A DNA stretch of 64,000 nt from Halobacteriovorax marinus (GCA_002163155.1 MAAO01000016.1:248001-312000); one strand, 5' to 3'. Shown: positions 44,955-53,956, counted from the stretch's first letter. The notes: generated by a model not told the origin, from the sequence alone. Translations and numbers: made by a program.

Positions 44955-45838
44955 GTTCTGTTTATAAAAGAAATCATCCTTTCATTTATTAATACTGGGA
45001 AATCTATCTGTGGAACATGGCTTCCATCTTTTAAAATATATATTTCAGAGTTCGGTAAATACTTTTGTAATATTTTTTGTAAATAATTTGGAATAACCTT
45101 ATCAGAATCACCACCCATTATAAGAGAAGGAGTATGTATATTCTCTAAGTGAGTGATAATATCGTGCTCTTTCATGTGATCCAACAGGTGAAAAAAAAGG
45201 TCTTTTGGAAGTTCACTGATTTTCTTCATGTAAAGTTGAACAAAACTATCATCAACTTGTTTCTTGTTGAATCCACCATCTAAAACCATCTTTCTTAAAA
45301 TTGGATTTTTAAATGAATGGCTCCATACAAAGTCATAAATTTTTGGATTAGACTTTGCAAAACTCATAATAAAGGGAGCGGCAATATCTACAAAATTTGA
45401 ATCAAACATTATGTCTTGGGGAGGAAGAACAGTTCCTGAAATTAGAATCATTTTTGATAATTCATTTGGATAGAGTTTGGCATACTCGAGGGTCACATTG
45501 ACTCCCATACTGTGCCCAATGAAAACGGGCTTGTGAATGTTTAACATCTCACATAGTCCATTAATATCTTTAGCAATATTCTTAAAAGTACACTCTTCAA
45601 TTCTATCTTGTCCTGAAGAACTATAATGAGAGCGATAATCATGTATTAATACTTTAAAACCAAGTTTATCAAAATATTCTTCTTGAGGAGAAAAGTGTGC
45701 TCGATTACAGACAAGTCCGTAATTGAAAACTATAACTTTATCGTTTTCTTTTAATTCTCCATTCTTAAAATTCGTAATATAAAATATACGAGTGCCGTCA
45801 AATGAATAGTAGTATGCTGGAAATTCATTTTTCATCAT
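44951..45838 (-). CDS. Alpha/beta hydrolase
   Basis: This is a serine hydrolase-fold protein of about 295 residues. The nucleophile elbow GHSMGVNV (about 109-116), an acid in MGGDSDKVIP (about 240-249) and a His in DGSHVPQIDFP (about 269-279) make up the triad. An HG-type oxyanion region is seen in VFNYGLVCNRAHF. The frame is open from 45874, but the ATG at 45838 overlaps the end of the FHA-like gene by 14 bases and is preferred. The C terminus overlaps the end of the opposite-strand gene by 4 bases. The substrate is unknown; lipase, esterase or lactonase are possible. Confidence 0.85.
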   Translation of the reverse strand: MMKNEFPAYYYSFDGTRIFYITNFKNGELKENDKVIVFNYGLVCNRAHFSPQEEYFDKLGFKVLIHDYRSHYSSSGQDRIEECTFKNIAKDINGLCEMLNIHKPVFIGHSMGVNVTLEYAKLYPNELSKMILISGTVLPPQDIMFDSNFVDIAAPFIMSFAKSNPKIYDFVWSHSFKNPILRKMVLDGGFNKKQVDDSFVQLYMKKISELPKDLFFHLLDHMKEHDIITHLENIHTPSLIMGGDSDKVIPNYLQKILQKYLPNSEIYILKDGSHVPQIDFPVLINERMISFINRT

Positions 45839-46250
45839 ATTTAATCTTTTCAAGGTGAATAAATTCTTTTTCAATTAGAGATAATATCTCTTCTAATTCT
45901 GGTGATTCTTCAATTCTTTTTTTATAAAGGTTATCAATATCAGTAATAGGGTCGATATGATTATAGGAAAACTCTAGTACCGTAAAAGTAATGTTTGAGA
46001 AGTTGACAACATCCCCTTTGGCGATGACTTTCTTTCCCGAAATTTTCTTACCGTTAACTTTATAAAAGTATCCAGCTCTTAAATTCTCAATATAGAGTTT
46101 GTCTTTAGACAAGCTCATCTCGAGATTTTCACTCTTGGGATCTATTAAGGTACAACTATTTGAATGACCTATAGTTAGAATATTTCCTTTATAGGTGTGG
46201 GAACCTAAAATATATGGAGTCGAAGAATCTGTTATTTCAAAGCAAATCAT
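45825..46250 (-). CDS. FHA-like domain protein
   Basis: FHA domains bind phosphothreonine peptides. The 141-residue product covers one such domain: ILTIGHSNSCTLIDP (about 24-38), MSLSKDKLYIENLRAGYFYKVNGKK (split, about 45-70) and VIAKGDVVNFSNITFTVLEF (about 74-93). The conserved Gly-Arg is Gly-His, and the Ser-x-x-His core is Ser-Lys-Asp, so phosphopeptide binding may be lost or changed. A helical tail (about 100-141) follows. It is coupled to the downstream hydrolase by an overlap. Confidence 0.75.
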   Translation of the reverse strand: MICFEITDSSTPYILGSHTYKGNILTIGHSNSCTLIDPKSENLEMSLSKDKLYIENLRAGYFYKVNGKKISGKKVIAKGDVVNFSNITFTVLEFSYNHIDPITDIDNLYKKRIEESPELEEILSLIEKEFIHLEKIKYDEK

Positions 46251-46278
46251 ATAGATATTTTAACAAATATTTGGGAAG

Positions 46279-48420
46279 CTATACAGTAGAAAAAATTTTA
46301 GCATCTTTTGCCAATTTCTTTACGAGATTGGATATTTTTGCATTGCCTTGCTCAATAAGGTTCGAAACATCTTCCTGAGCTAGTTCGAGCTCTTTTGAGT
46401 TAAGAATAATATTAGCAATTCGCTTGGTGTTGATACTCCCTGATTGATCTTTGCCGAATAGGTCTCCCGCTCCACGAATTTTTAGGTCTTCTTCAGCAAT
46501 ATGAAAGCCATCATTATGATTTTCAATGACTTTGAGGCGGTTCATACTTTCCCCAGAAAGGTTTTTTTCAGTGATTAGGAAGCAGAAACCAGGCTTCTCC
46601 CCTCTGCCTACACGTCCCCTAAGTTGGTGAAGCGAGCTTAAGCCAAATCTTTCGGGATTCATTATGGCGACAACTGTGGCATTTATCACATTAATTCCAA
46701 CCTCAATGACGCTTGTAGCGACTAGGATGTTAATTTTATTAGCATTAAACTTAGCAAATATATCTGATTTTTCCTCTGTTTTCATTTGGCCGTGCATGCC
46801 CGCAATTATCTTATTTGGAAAAAAATGTTCAAATCTTTTTCTGACATCATTTAGATTGAGAATGTCTTGGTTTGGACTCTCTGTTATGGCCGGAACTACA
46901 ATATAAACCTGTTCATCCATATTAATACGCGTGTTTACAAAGTTTAAAAATTTTCCAAAATTAGTAGGGTCTACAATTCTTGTCTTTGATCCTTTTCTTC
47001 CTTTGGGCATGCTATTTATTGTGGATATATTTAGATCTCCATATTGAGTAAGGCTCAAACTTCTAGGAATTGGTGTGGCTGTCATTATTAAACAGTGGCA
47101 ACCTACACCTTTTGCAACAAGCTTTAGCCTTTGTTCCACTCCAAATTTGTGTTGCTCATCAATTATCGCGAGAGCAAGATTTTTAAATTGAACTGAGTCT
47201 TGGAAAAGAGAATGAGTACCTATTATGAATTTAATTTTTCCACTAGCAAGGCCATGTAGAATTTCTTTTTTTTCCTTTGTAGTTGTTGAGCCTAGTAAAA
47301 GGGCAATTGAAATGTCCAACTCTTTACAATATGTTTTAATTTCATTGAAATGCTGATAAGCCAACGACTCTGTAGGACACATTAGTGCTGTTTGAAAACC
47401 ATTTAAGCAAGTTATGGCCCCTGTACTAATGGCCACTGATGTTTTTCCACAACCAACATCTCCCTGAACTAGTCTCATCATAGGGTGATGTGATTTTAAA
47501 TCTTCTAGTATTTCGTCATTAACTTTTGTTTGATCTTCAGTAAGTTGATAGGGGAAAAGTTTTAAAACCCTTTCTCTTAGCTCTAAAGGGGAGTTTATGA
47601 TTACACCATCTTTATCTCGAATCATTTTCTTTCTTAAATGAACTTTTATTTGTTCTTCAAAAAGTTCCTGATAAATTAGTCGGTCCCTTGCTCTCTCATA
47701 TAATTCTATATTCCAACTCTCTAAAAACTCTCTCTTTCCATGAATTGCTAGAAAAGACTCTCTAAGCCCTATATATTGTCTCTTTTCTAAGACTTCTTTT
47801 GGAATTACATCTTCAATATTTTCCCAAAGACTCATTGGAATTTTATCTATAATTTTTTTTATATTGGAAGTATTAACTCCATTTACGGTGGGGTACTGAA
47901 TTTTTAAATTGGGAAGGAGACTAAGCACCTCTTCCTGTTTAGGGAGATCTAATTCATTAATTTCATGAAATTCTGGATTAACTATTTGTAATTTTTCTTG
48001 GTAAATTTGAACGTTACCAGTAAATTTAATAAAGCTAGCTTTTTGAAACTTTTCAGCCACTGAGCTATAAGCATTAAACCACTTTATTTCTAATATTTTA
48101 GAAGAAAATATATCTTGAACAATGACGGAAAGGTTTAATAGCTGTGCATGACCTTTTCCTCTACCCTTAAAGCTAGGTAGGGAACGTGTGGATAGTACTT
48201 TTCCTACTCCAGAAAAGAAACAATCTTCATAGGCTTCGGTAAAATTCTTTATGACAGGTATTGGAAATACTCTTAAGGGAATGAGCCAAAGCAATGATTC
48301 TAAAGTAGTGTAACCTGCTCCTATTAGTGCTTTGGCGCTCTTTGTAGGATCTTTTGGATAAAGATCCTCTATCTTTGAAGACCAATGAATATTAGATATA
48401 TTCGAAGGACTCGACTTCAT
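46279..48420 (-). CDS. recG: ATP-dependent DNA helicase RecG
   Basis: RecG reverses stalled replication forks and unwinds Holliday junctions and D/R-loops. The 713-residue product has an N-terminal wedge OB domain (about 60-170), helicase motif I GDVGCGKTSVA (about 315-325), motif II DEQHKFG (about 420-426), motif III MTATPIPRS and motif VI LHQLRGRVGRG (about 622-632), with the TRG motif region after it. It overlaps the end of greA by 29 bases. It is full length. Confidence 0.96.
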   Translation of the reverse strand: MKSSPSNISNIHWSSKIEDLYPKDPTKSAKALIGAGYTTLESLLWLIPLRVFPIPVIKNFTEAYEDCFFSGVGKVLSTRSLPSFKGRGKGHAQLLNLSVIVQDIFSSKILEIKWFNAYSSVAEKFQKASFIKFTGNVQIYQEKLQIVNPEFHEINELDLPKQEEVLSLLPNLKIQYPTVNGVNTSNIKKIIDKIPMSLWENIEDVIPKEVLEKRQYIGLRESFLAIHGKREFLESWNIELYERARDRLIYQELFEEQIKVHLRKKMIRDKDGVIINSPLELRERVLKLFPYQLTEDQTKVNDEILEDLKSHHPMMRLVQGDVGCGKTSVAISTGAITCLNGFQTALMCPTESLAYQHFNEIKTYCKELDISIALLLGSTTTKEKKEILHGLASGKIKFIIGTHSLFQDSVQFKNLALAIIDEQHKFGVEQRLKLVAKGVGCHCLIMTATPIPRSLSLTQYGDLNISTINSMPKGRKGSKTRIVDPTNFGKFLNFVNTRINMDEQVYIVVPAITESPNQDILNLNDVRKRFEHFFPNKIIAGMHGQMKTEEKSDIFAKFNANKINILVATSVIEVGINVINATVVAIMNPERFGLSSLHQLRGRVGRGEKPGFCFLITEKNLSGESMNRLKVIENHNDGFHIAEEDLKIRGAGDLFGKDQSGSINTKRIANIILNSKELELAQEDVSNLIEQGNAKISNLVKKLAKDAKIFSTV

Positions 48421-48868
48421 ATTCTATATCGCCTTTTGGAGCTCTTACGATAACAGTGTCACCTTCTTCTCTTCCGATGATGGCTTTTCCAAGTGGACTC
48501 TTGTAAGAAATTTTCCCAAGCTTTGAATTTGATTCTGTTTCTCCAACTATTTTGTAAGTTACTGTGTCATCTTTTTCGACATCAAGAAGTGTAACCGTTG
48601 CTCCAAAGACAACCTTTTCTGAATTAATAGTCGCAGGATCAATAACAACGGCATTAGCAATAACACCCTGAAGTTGCATGATTCTTCCTTCTTGGACAGA
48701 CTGCTTTTCTTTAGCTGAGTGGTATTCAGCATTTTCTTTTAAGTCTCCAAGATCTCGGGCCGTTGAAATAATAACTTTCAGCTCTTCTCTTTCGACCTTT
48801 ATTAAATGATCTAGCTCTGCTTGAACCTTTTCGTATCCTTCTTTGGTTATTGGCATTTCATTATTCAT
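48392..48868 (-). CDS. greA: Transcription elongation factor GreA
   Basis: GreA inserts a coiled coil into the secondary channel of RNA polymerase and stimulates cleavage of backtracked RNA. The 158-residue product has PITKEGYEKVQAELDHL (about 5-21), ARDLGDLKENAEYHSAKE (about 43-60, with the acidic tip D and E) and a C-terminal FKBP-like domain ending YEVESFEYI. It starts 11 bases after the preceding small gene and is coupled to recG. Acidic tip Asp-Leu-Lys-Glu is intact, so it should be active. Confidence 0.97.
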   Translation of the reverse strand: MNNEMPITKEGYEKVQAELDHLIKVEREELKVIISTARDLGDLKENAEYHSAKEKQSVQEGRIMQLQGVIANAVVIDPATINSEKVVFGATVTLLDVEKDDTVTYKIVGETESNSKLGKISYKSPLGKAIIGREEGDTVIVRAPKGDIEYEVESFEYI

Positions 48869-48879
48869 AATATCTATCC

Positions 48880-49182
48880 TTAACTTTTAAATAGTGAATT
48901 CGCAGCATCTAGTAGATTATCTTTGCCATTTCCACCATTGCCTCCTCCGCCTTTTAGTACGAAGTAGTCACAAAAATTTGATTTTTCTTTTTCTAATATG
49001 CGATCCGCATTACTTTCTCGACATTCATTATAAGTCGATGTGTCATAGAATCCACACATCTTACAACAATGTAGACCTGCATAGCAATACGGGCATTCGT
49101 CACTTCTAAGTATCTTACTATTGGCTTCAAGATCAAGGGTCTTACCACACGCATGGCAGCAAAGTTCTTCCTTAATATTCAT
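48880..49182 (-). CDS. Small cysteine-rich zinc-ribbon-like protein
   Basis: The 100-residue product has three Cys pairs near the N terminus: CCHAC (about 8-12), CPYC (about 30-33) and CCKMC (about 39-43), followed by another Cys in NECRES, and then NFCDYF. This fits one or two zinc ribbons. The rest ends in a Gly/Asn-rich stretch (about 78-88) and a short helix. The frame is open from 49194, but GGAGC before the ATG at 49182 sets the start; this ATG overlaps the upstream stop (TAATG). No family name is known to me. It lies before greA and recG in the same direction. Confidence 0.7.
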   Translation of the reverse strand: MNIKEELCCHACGKTLDLEANSKILRSDECPYCYAGLHCCKMCGFYDTSTYNECRESNADRILEKEKSNFCDYFVLKGGGGNGGNGKDNLLDAANSLFKS

Positions 49183-49688
49183 TAAAAGCTCCAATCTTTT
49201 TGAAAGTAAACAGTCTTATAGCTTGAATTTTTCTTTGTGTTAATTCTAGATTGATTAAAATCGATCCTGGGCAGGTTTCTCTTATTATATTCTAGAATCG
49301 AATTGTTCAAATTCTTTTCATTTGCAGCTTCAATAGTTCGAGACATGAGAAAATTAACTAAAATAGCTGTAGCTCCACCTATTAACAGTGCTTGTTTATT
49401 ACTACCAGTTGAATTAACAAAGAAACTGCTAATAATCATAGTAGTTCCTACTGTTCCGAGAGCTGCTGAGTACCACTTTACTTTAGTACCGCCTTGGTAC
49501 TTACTTAGTAACTGAGAAGCTTTCTTGTCTTTCTCGAGATAGAACCTTAGGCCCTCTCCTTTTTGAGTTGAGTTTGAATCAACCAGCACATCTTGGTGGT
49601 TGATTACTGCAGTTCTTGAACAAGTCTCTTGAGCAAGTAGAGGTTGTGTATAAAAGCTAAAAATAATGGCTAAAGCGAAATTCTTAAT
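49182..49688 (-). CDS. Exported membrane-associated protein with an apparent ATT start
   Basis: From the first standard start codon (49589) the product would be 135 residues without a signal peptide. Reading upstream, the frame stays open to 49688 and encodes a clear signal peptide, KNFALAIIFSFYTQPLLA, then QETCSR. No ATG, GTG or TTG exists between the upstream stop and this peptide. ATT at 49688-49686 lies 7 bases after AAGGA, so initiation at AUU is the best reading and gives 168 residues. Two hydrophobic stretches (about 78-120 of the long form) follow the signal. A base error is the alternative. No homologue is recognised. Confidence 0.6.
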   Translation of the reverse strand: MKNFALAIIFSFYTQPLLAQETCSRTAVINHQDVLVDSNSTQKGEGLRFYLEKDKKASQLLSKYQGGTKVKWYSAALGTVGTTMIISSFFVNSTGSNKQALLIGGATAILVNFLMSRTIEAANEKNLNNSILEYNKRNLPRIDFNQSRINTKKNSSYKTVYFQKDWSF

Positions 49689-49807
49689 TCTTTTGTCCTT
49701 GTAGTAGTACTTTAGAATAATATCTTAATTTGAGCGTTTTTTAAACCGTGAACAGCTGGATGCTTTTGCCTAATATTTGTGTACCGTGTAATGGTTTATC
49801 ATAAGTT

Positions 49808-51526
49808 ATGGATTTAATTAAAACAGGTATAGAAATTACTAAGACAATTCGTAATGTCTCAAGATTGAGAGAAATTGTCGCAATATTCGCAAGACATGGA
49901 TTCCAAGATTTTTTCTCAGGTGCCATCACTCAAATTATTCCGAATTTTGTTTTACCTAAAAGTAAAAGAAGTATTAAAGAGGAACTTGAAGAAAATGGTC
50001 AAAAAGACTGGGGCGAAATTTTAGGTCTTAGGCTTAGAAAGTGTTTCGAGGAATTGGGTCCGGCTTTTATAAAGTTTGGTCAACTATTATCCTCTAGGGA
50101 AGATATTTTTGATGAGTCATTCATCACTCAAATGAAACTACTTAGGGATCAGGTAAAACCAGTATCTTTTGACCAGGCTTCGAGAATTATAAATGAGAGT
50201 CTAGGTGAGCCCTGGAGTAATATTTTTTCAGAAATAGACCCTCATCCAATTGGAACAGCTTCAATAGGAGTTGTTTTCAAGGGAAAGCTCCATAATGGAA
50301 CTAAAGTTGTTATAAAAGTACGAAGACCAAATATTGAAAAAGAAATGGTTACAGATTTTTCTATTATGAGTTTTGTGGCCACTCAAGTTGAGAAAGTAAG
50401 TGCAGAAATTAGATACTTAGGTATCTCAAGAATTGTTCATGATTTTTCTATCTCCCTGCAAAATGAACTTAATTTTAATATAGAGGCGTTGAATAGTGAA
50501 AAATTAGCCAAAAATCTAAAGGCTCACGGAGCAGATAATCTTTTCTATATACCTAAAATGTATAAAGAGTTTAGCTCAGAAAAAATGATTGTCATGGAGC
50601 AGCTCATTGGAACGCCTTTCAGTGAAGCTGAAGAGATAGAAGATAGTGTGGCTAAGATAACTCCTTTGCTGCAAGAAGGTCTAAAGATATTCATAAAAAC
50701 TTTTCTAAGTGATGGCTTTTTTCATGCTGACTTACATGGTGGAAATTTCTTCTACTTAGAGAACGGTAAGATTGGACTAATTGATTTCGGTTTAATGGGT
50801 CATCTAAGTAAAAAGGGGCGAGAGAACTTTATTGCGATCATTTATTCTCTTTTAACTTTTAACTATGAAAACCTCGTATATGAATTTTTAGATGTTGCAG
50901 AGTATGAAAAGGTACCTGATGTAGATATTTTAATATCAGATATTAGAGATGTTCTGTCTCCATTTGTTGGTCTGACAGTTCAGCAAACAAACTTTACCGA
51001 AGTTCTACGTTCAGTAATTTCAACTTTAAGAAAACATCAGATTTATCTCCCCAGAGAGTGGTTTATTGTCTTTAGAGCATTGATAACGCTTGATGGAGTT
51101 GGGAAAAATCTAAATATGGATATTGATCTCTTTTCTTTAATGGAAGAGGATATCTATAATATTGTTAAAGATAGTTTTAAAAAAGAAGACCTAATTGAGG
51201 AAGCAGTATGGCTGGGAAGAGATTTTCTTTCTGGTTCAAAAGTTATTCCAAGGCATATGAAGTGGTTCTTAAAAGATTGGGCGAGAAAAGGTTACGCTTT
51301 TGAAATAATTCATAAAGGTCATGAAAAACAATTTGATCAGGTAACAACTGCCATCATGTTTCTCAGTCATTCCCTACTAGCATCTGTATTTTTTGGATCA
51401 GGTGTCTTTTTAATAGGGGATACTCTTGTTAAAACAGTATTTGATATTCCGACGGTAACCTATGTTCTATGGTTTCTAGCATTTGGATTAATGTTGAAAG
51501 GTTTTGCATTAGCGAGGAAAATTTAA
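49808..51526 (+). CDS. UbiB/ABC1/AarF family protein kinase-like ATPase
   Basis: UbiB-family proteins are atypical kinases that act as ATPases in ubiquinone synthesis or lipid handling. The 572-residue product has the family's KxGQ element in FIKFGQLLSSREDIF (about 91-105), a loop GTASIGVVFKGKL in place of the usual Ala-rich P-loop, VVIKVRRP with the ATP lysine (about 171-178), the catalytic DGFFHADLHGGNFF (about 302-315) and LIDFGLMG (about 322-329). Two hydrophobic segments end the protein (about 515-540 and 548-568). The link to ubiquinone is not supported by neighbours. Confidence 0.92.
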   Translation: MDLIKTGIEITKTIRNVSRLREIVAIFARHGFQDFFSGAITQIIPNFVLPKSKRSIKEELEENGQKDWGEILGLRLRKCFEELGPAFIKFGQLLSSREDIFDESFITQMKLLRDQVKPVSFDQASRIINESLGEPWSNIFSEIDPHPIGTASIGVVFKGKLHNGTKVVIKVRRPNIEKEMVTDFSIMSFVATQVEKVSAEIRYLGISRIVHDFSISLQNELNFNIEALNSEKLAKNLKAHGADNLFYIPKMYKEFSSEKMIVMEQLIGTPFSEAEEIEDSVAKITPLLQEGLKIFIKTFLSDGFFHADLHGGNFFYLENGKIGLIDFGLMGHLSKKGRENFIAIIYSLLTFNYENLVYEFLDVAEYEKVPDVDILISDIRDVLSPFVGLTVQQTNFTEVLRSVISTLRKHQIYLPREWFIVFRALITLDGVGKNLNMDIDLFSLMEEDIYNIVKDSFKKEDLIEEAVWLGRDFLSGSKVIPRHMKWFLKDWARKGYAFEIIHKGHEKQFDQVTTAIMFLSHSLLASVFFGSGVFLIGDTLVKTVFDIPTVTYVLWFLAFGLMLKGFALARKI

Positions 51527-51542
51527 CTTCTCGCTAAAGTTT

Positions 51543-52571
51543 CTAGATAGAATCTAAGCCATTGATAAAAAATGAAGGCATGAACTCTTGAAACTCAGTA
51601 ATAGGGGTTGGACCCAAAAGTCCTGTTAAAAAATCTTGGATATTAAGCTTAAAGTCATTCTCATTATGAGAAATATTTATATCATCACCATCAATTGATA
51701 TAATCTGTAATTGATTTTTAGATAAATTTTCTAAGAAGGAATTAAGTAGAGGAACATTTCCTATTTTCAAAAATGCACCATAAAGAAGTTCTTTTTTGTG
51801 AAAAAGAGAATTGTATTTTTCTGGTAACCAAAGCTTAAAATCACTAAAACTTTCGATAACATCATTTTCAGTTTCTTTAGTGGCCACTAATTCGTGAATA
51901 ATACCCTCAAGGTCATTCCCCTTTCCCATAACTACGTAAGATACAATCTTATTGTCTTCTTCTTTATAGAATAGCTTTGCCGAAGAGATTTCTCTTATCC
52001 CGGACCATAGGGACTCATCCCTCTTGAGCGTTAGTCGCGATTGGTTAGCGTAGAGAGTTTTAATTTGTTCGAATTTTTTCTCATCAATCTGTTTAAAGGA
52101 AGTTTCGCACCAATCAATGGGAAGACTTTCTTTTAAAAGTTGCTTCTTTCCTGTTTGTATAACACCGCCTGCTTCATAAAAGCCGTAACGATTGTAAAGA
52201 GCGCTTAGATCTGACCAAAGTAGCATTAAGCCACATTTATCTTTATATCTATCAAGAATGTCCGTAAAGAACTTCGAGAAATTTCCTTGTCCTTGATAAT
52301 TTTCAGAAATAGCAATACCACCAAGAAGAACAACTTCTAGTGATGTGTCTTTATATGTAAGAGTTCTCTTCTTAACTCCTATGTGTCCAACAACTTTATC
52401 CTTATCAATAAGTATGTGGCAGTGATCATGATTAATAGGTGCCATTAAAGGATAGAAGTCTGTTAGGAAGTTTTGGTGTTTAGGATAATTGAAAGACTTT
52501 TCTAATAAAGAGAGTGTCTCATTAAAGAAGTTTGGTGCTTTAGCTAATGTAGTTTGTATAAGTTTTGACAT
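51543..52571 (-). CDS. GNAT-family N-acetyltransferase
   Basis: The 342-residue protein has a GNAT core in its first half: HILIDKDKVVGHIGVK (about 53-68), VVLLGGIAISENYQGQGNFSKFF (split; the acetyl-CoA binding Q-G-Q-G at about 96-100) and LLWSDLSALYNRYGFYEAG (about 127-145). The second half (about 150-342) is a separate alpha/beta domain, as in Eis-like two-domain acetyltransferases. The substrate cannot be told. It is divergent from the flagellin region and convergent with the UbiB-type gene. Confidence 0.8.
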   Translation of the reverse strand: MSKLIQTTLAKAPNFFNETLSLLEKSFNYPKHQNFLTDFYPLMAPINHDHCHILIDKDKVVGHIGVKKRTLTYKDTSLEVVLLGGIAISENYQGQGNFSKFFTDILDRYKDKCGLMLLWSDLSALYNRYGFYEAGGVIQTGKKQLLKESLPIDWCETSFKQIDEKKFEQIKTLYANQSRLTLKRDESLWSGIREISSAKLFYKEEDNKIVSYVVMGKGNDLEGIIHELVATKETENDVIESFSDFKLWLPEKYNSLFHKKELLYGAFLKIGNVPLLNSFLENLSKNQLQIISIDGDDINISHNENDFKLNIQDFLTGLLGPTPITEFQEFMPSFFINGLDSI

Positions 52572-52660
52572 TGCCTAATATTTTAACAGTCTAGAGAAAA
52601 AAAAATGAATATATTTTTGACATTTCTTCGAATAACCAATCAGAATACTCTGAGATGGTA

Positions 52661-52674
52661 CAGGTAAGCACCTG
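52661..52674 (+). promoter_or_regulatory. Small hairpin in the flagellin 1 leader
   Basis: CAGGT and ACCTG form a perfect stem around AAGC, 172 bases before the flagellin start. The gap 52572-52845 contains no other feature I can support: the frame is open for 54 residues before the flagellin ATG, but it has no flagellin-like sequence. No exact sigma-28 or sigma-54 element was found here. Confidence 0.4.
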
Positions 52675-52845
52675 AGTTTAAAGGTGATTGGAAAGGTTTG
52701 CCTAGTCTTAGAAGTGTATAAAAAGTTTTCACTTTTTTCTAAAGAAAGAAATGAGAACGTCGAAGAGAGTAGTGAAGGATGTGTCATGGATGACATATCG
52801 ATCAGTAAAAAAGATTTTACTGAATTCCACATCAAGGAGGATGAA

Positions 52846-53691
52846 ATGGGACTTCGCATAAATACGAACGTAGCTTCGTTAAACGCTCAGAGAAATTTGA
52901 GTAACACACGTCTAAATTTGAACAGGTCGCTAGAGAAACTATCATCTGGTCAAAGAATCAACAGAGCAGGCGACGATGCCGCTGGTCTCGCAATTTCAGA
53001 AAATCTTAAAGCACAAATTAGAGGTCTAGGCCAAGCAGAACGAAATGCTGAAGATGGTATTTCACTAGTTCAAATTGCTGAAGGTGCCTTAGGCGAAGTT
53101 TCAAACATTCTAATTCGTCTTAGAGAACTATCTGTCCAAGCAGCTTCTGATACTATTGGAGCTACTGAAAGAAAATTTCTAAATGTTGAATTTGAGCAAT
53201 TAACTTCTGAAGTTGATCGTATTGCCAACTCAACAGAATTTAACCGAGTTCCATTATTAAATGGTACTGGTGCTGTATTTGATATCCAAATCGGAACGAG
53301 AAATGACCCTATTAGTGATAGATTAACATTCGATGCTTCAAGCGCTGATGTTAACGTCGCAGCTCTTGGGCTAAACCTTGCTTCAGTTGCTGATAAGATT
53401 TCTGCACAGAACTCACTATCATCAATTGACCAGGCTATTGTTTCAGTTTCAGGTATTAGAGCAGACTTTGGTGCTCTTCAAAATAGATTACAATCAACAA
53501 TTAACAACATTGCAGTAAGTATTGAGAACCTTTCCGCAGCGAACTCTCGAGTTAGAGATACAGATATCGCCGCAGAAACTGCTGAACTAACTAAGCAGAA
53601 CATTCTCATGACAGCTGGTACATCGGTTTTAGCGCAAGCGAACTCAAGTACAAAGAATGCACTAAGCCTAATTCAAGCAGCAGCCCAGTAA
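52846..53691 (+). CDS. Flagellin (first copy)
   Basis: Flagellin is the subunit of the flagellar filament. The ATG at 52846 is chosen because AAGGAGG lies 5 bases upstream and because MGLRINTNVASLNAQRNL is the usual start. The 281-residue product has only D0/D1 domains: N-terminal SSGQRINRAGDDAAGLAISE (about 40-59) and C-terminal ENLSAANSRVRDTDIAAETA (split helix, about 235-255) with a tail ending LIQAAAQ. The surface-exposed D2/D3 part is missing, as in Bdellovibrio-type flagellins. It is highly similar to the second copy 268 bases downstream. Confidence 0.96.
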   Translation: MGLRINTNVASLNAQRNLSNTRLNLNRSLEKLSSGQRINRAGDDAAGLAISENLKAQIRGLGQAERNAEDGISLVQIAEGALGEVSNILIRLRELSVQAASDTIGATERKFLNVEFEQLTSEVDRIANSTEFNRVPLLNGTGAVFDIQIGTRNDPISDRLTFDASSADVNVAALGLNLASVADKISAQNSLSSIDQAIVSVSGIRADFGALQNRLQSTINNIAVSIENLSAANSRVRDTDIAAETAELTKQNILMTAGTSVLAQANSSTKNALSLIQAAAQ

Positions 53692-53707
53692 ACCTAGGCA
53701 GCTAAGA

Positions 53708-53742
53708 AACTTGAATTAACTTTGAATTACAACTTTGTATTA
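53708..53742 (+). repeat. Three near-identical 11-mers after flagellin 1
   Basis: AACTTGAATTA (53708-53718), ACTTTGAATTA (53719-53729) and ACTTTGTATTA (53732-53742) follow one another in the 267-base gap between the flagellins. They could be a binding-site array or a slipped repeat. There is no clear terminator for the first flagellin in this gap. Confidence 0.6.
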
Positions 53743-53751
53743 GGAGGACCT

Positions 53752-53772
53752 ATGTCAGGACCAAGCGGATAA
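53752..53772 (+). other. Very short ORF with a strong ribosome-binding site (6 codons)
   Basis: TAGGAGGACCT leads into ATG and five more codons before TAA (product MSGPSG). The Shine-Dalgarno is one of the best in the window, yet the peptide is only 6 residues. It may be a leader peptide of the second flagellin or a chance match. Confidence 0.4.
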
Positions 53773-53920
53773 GAGTTTTAAAGTAATTGATTTCCTGCAA
53801 GATTCAATTGCTATTACATAAGAATACAAAAGAACAATTTATAAAGAACAAGTAATTGCAGAAGAACAAATGAAAAGAAAACTAACTATTAATAATTATC
53901 TCGGACATGAAGTCCGTAGT

Positions 53921-53956
53921 ATGCCACAGGAGGTTGCAGTGTTTGAAGGAGATTAA
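53921..53956 (+). other. Very short ORF directly before flagellin 2 (11 codons)
   Basis: ATG at 53921 gives MPQEVAVFEGD then TAA, two bases before the flagellin 2 ATG. AGGAGG at 53928-53933 lies 5 bases before an in-frame GTG at 53939 within it, and the flagellin's own SD GAAGGAG lies over the last codons. A CGGAC/GTCCG hairpin precedes it. This arrangement could couple or modulate flagellin translation. Confidence 0.35.

Noticed and set aside
52684-52845. In-frame extension of the first flagellin by 54 residues
   Set aside because: The extension has no flagellin-like sequence, and AAGGAGG lies right before the usual MGLRIN start at 52846.
52661-52845. Sigma-54 promoter before the flagellin
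   Set aside because: A GG and GC pair is present near 52690 but with 8 bases between instead of 10.
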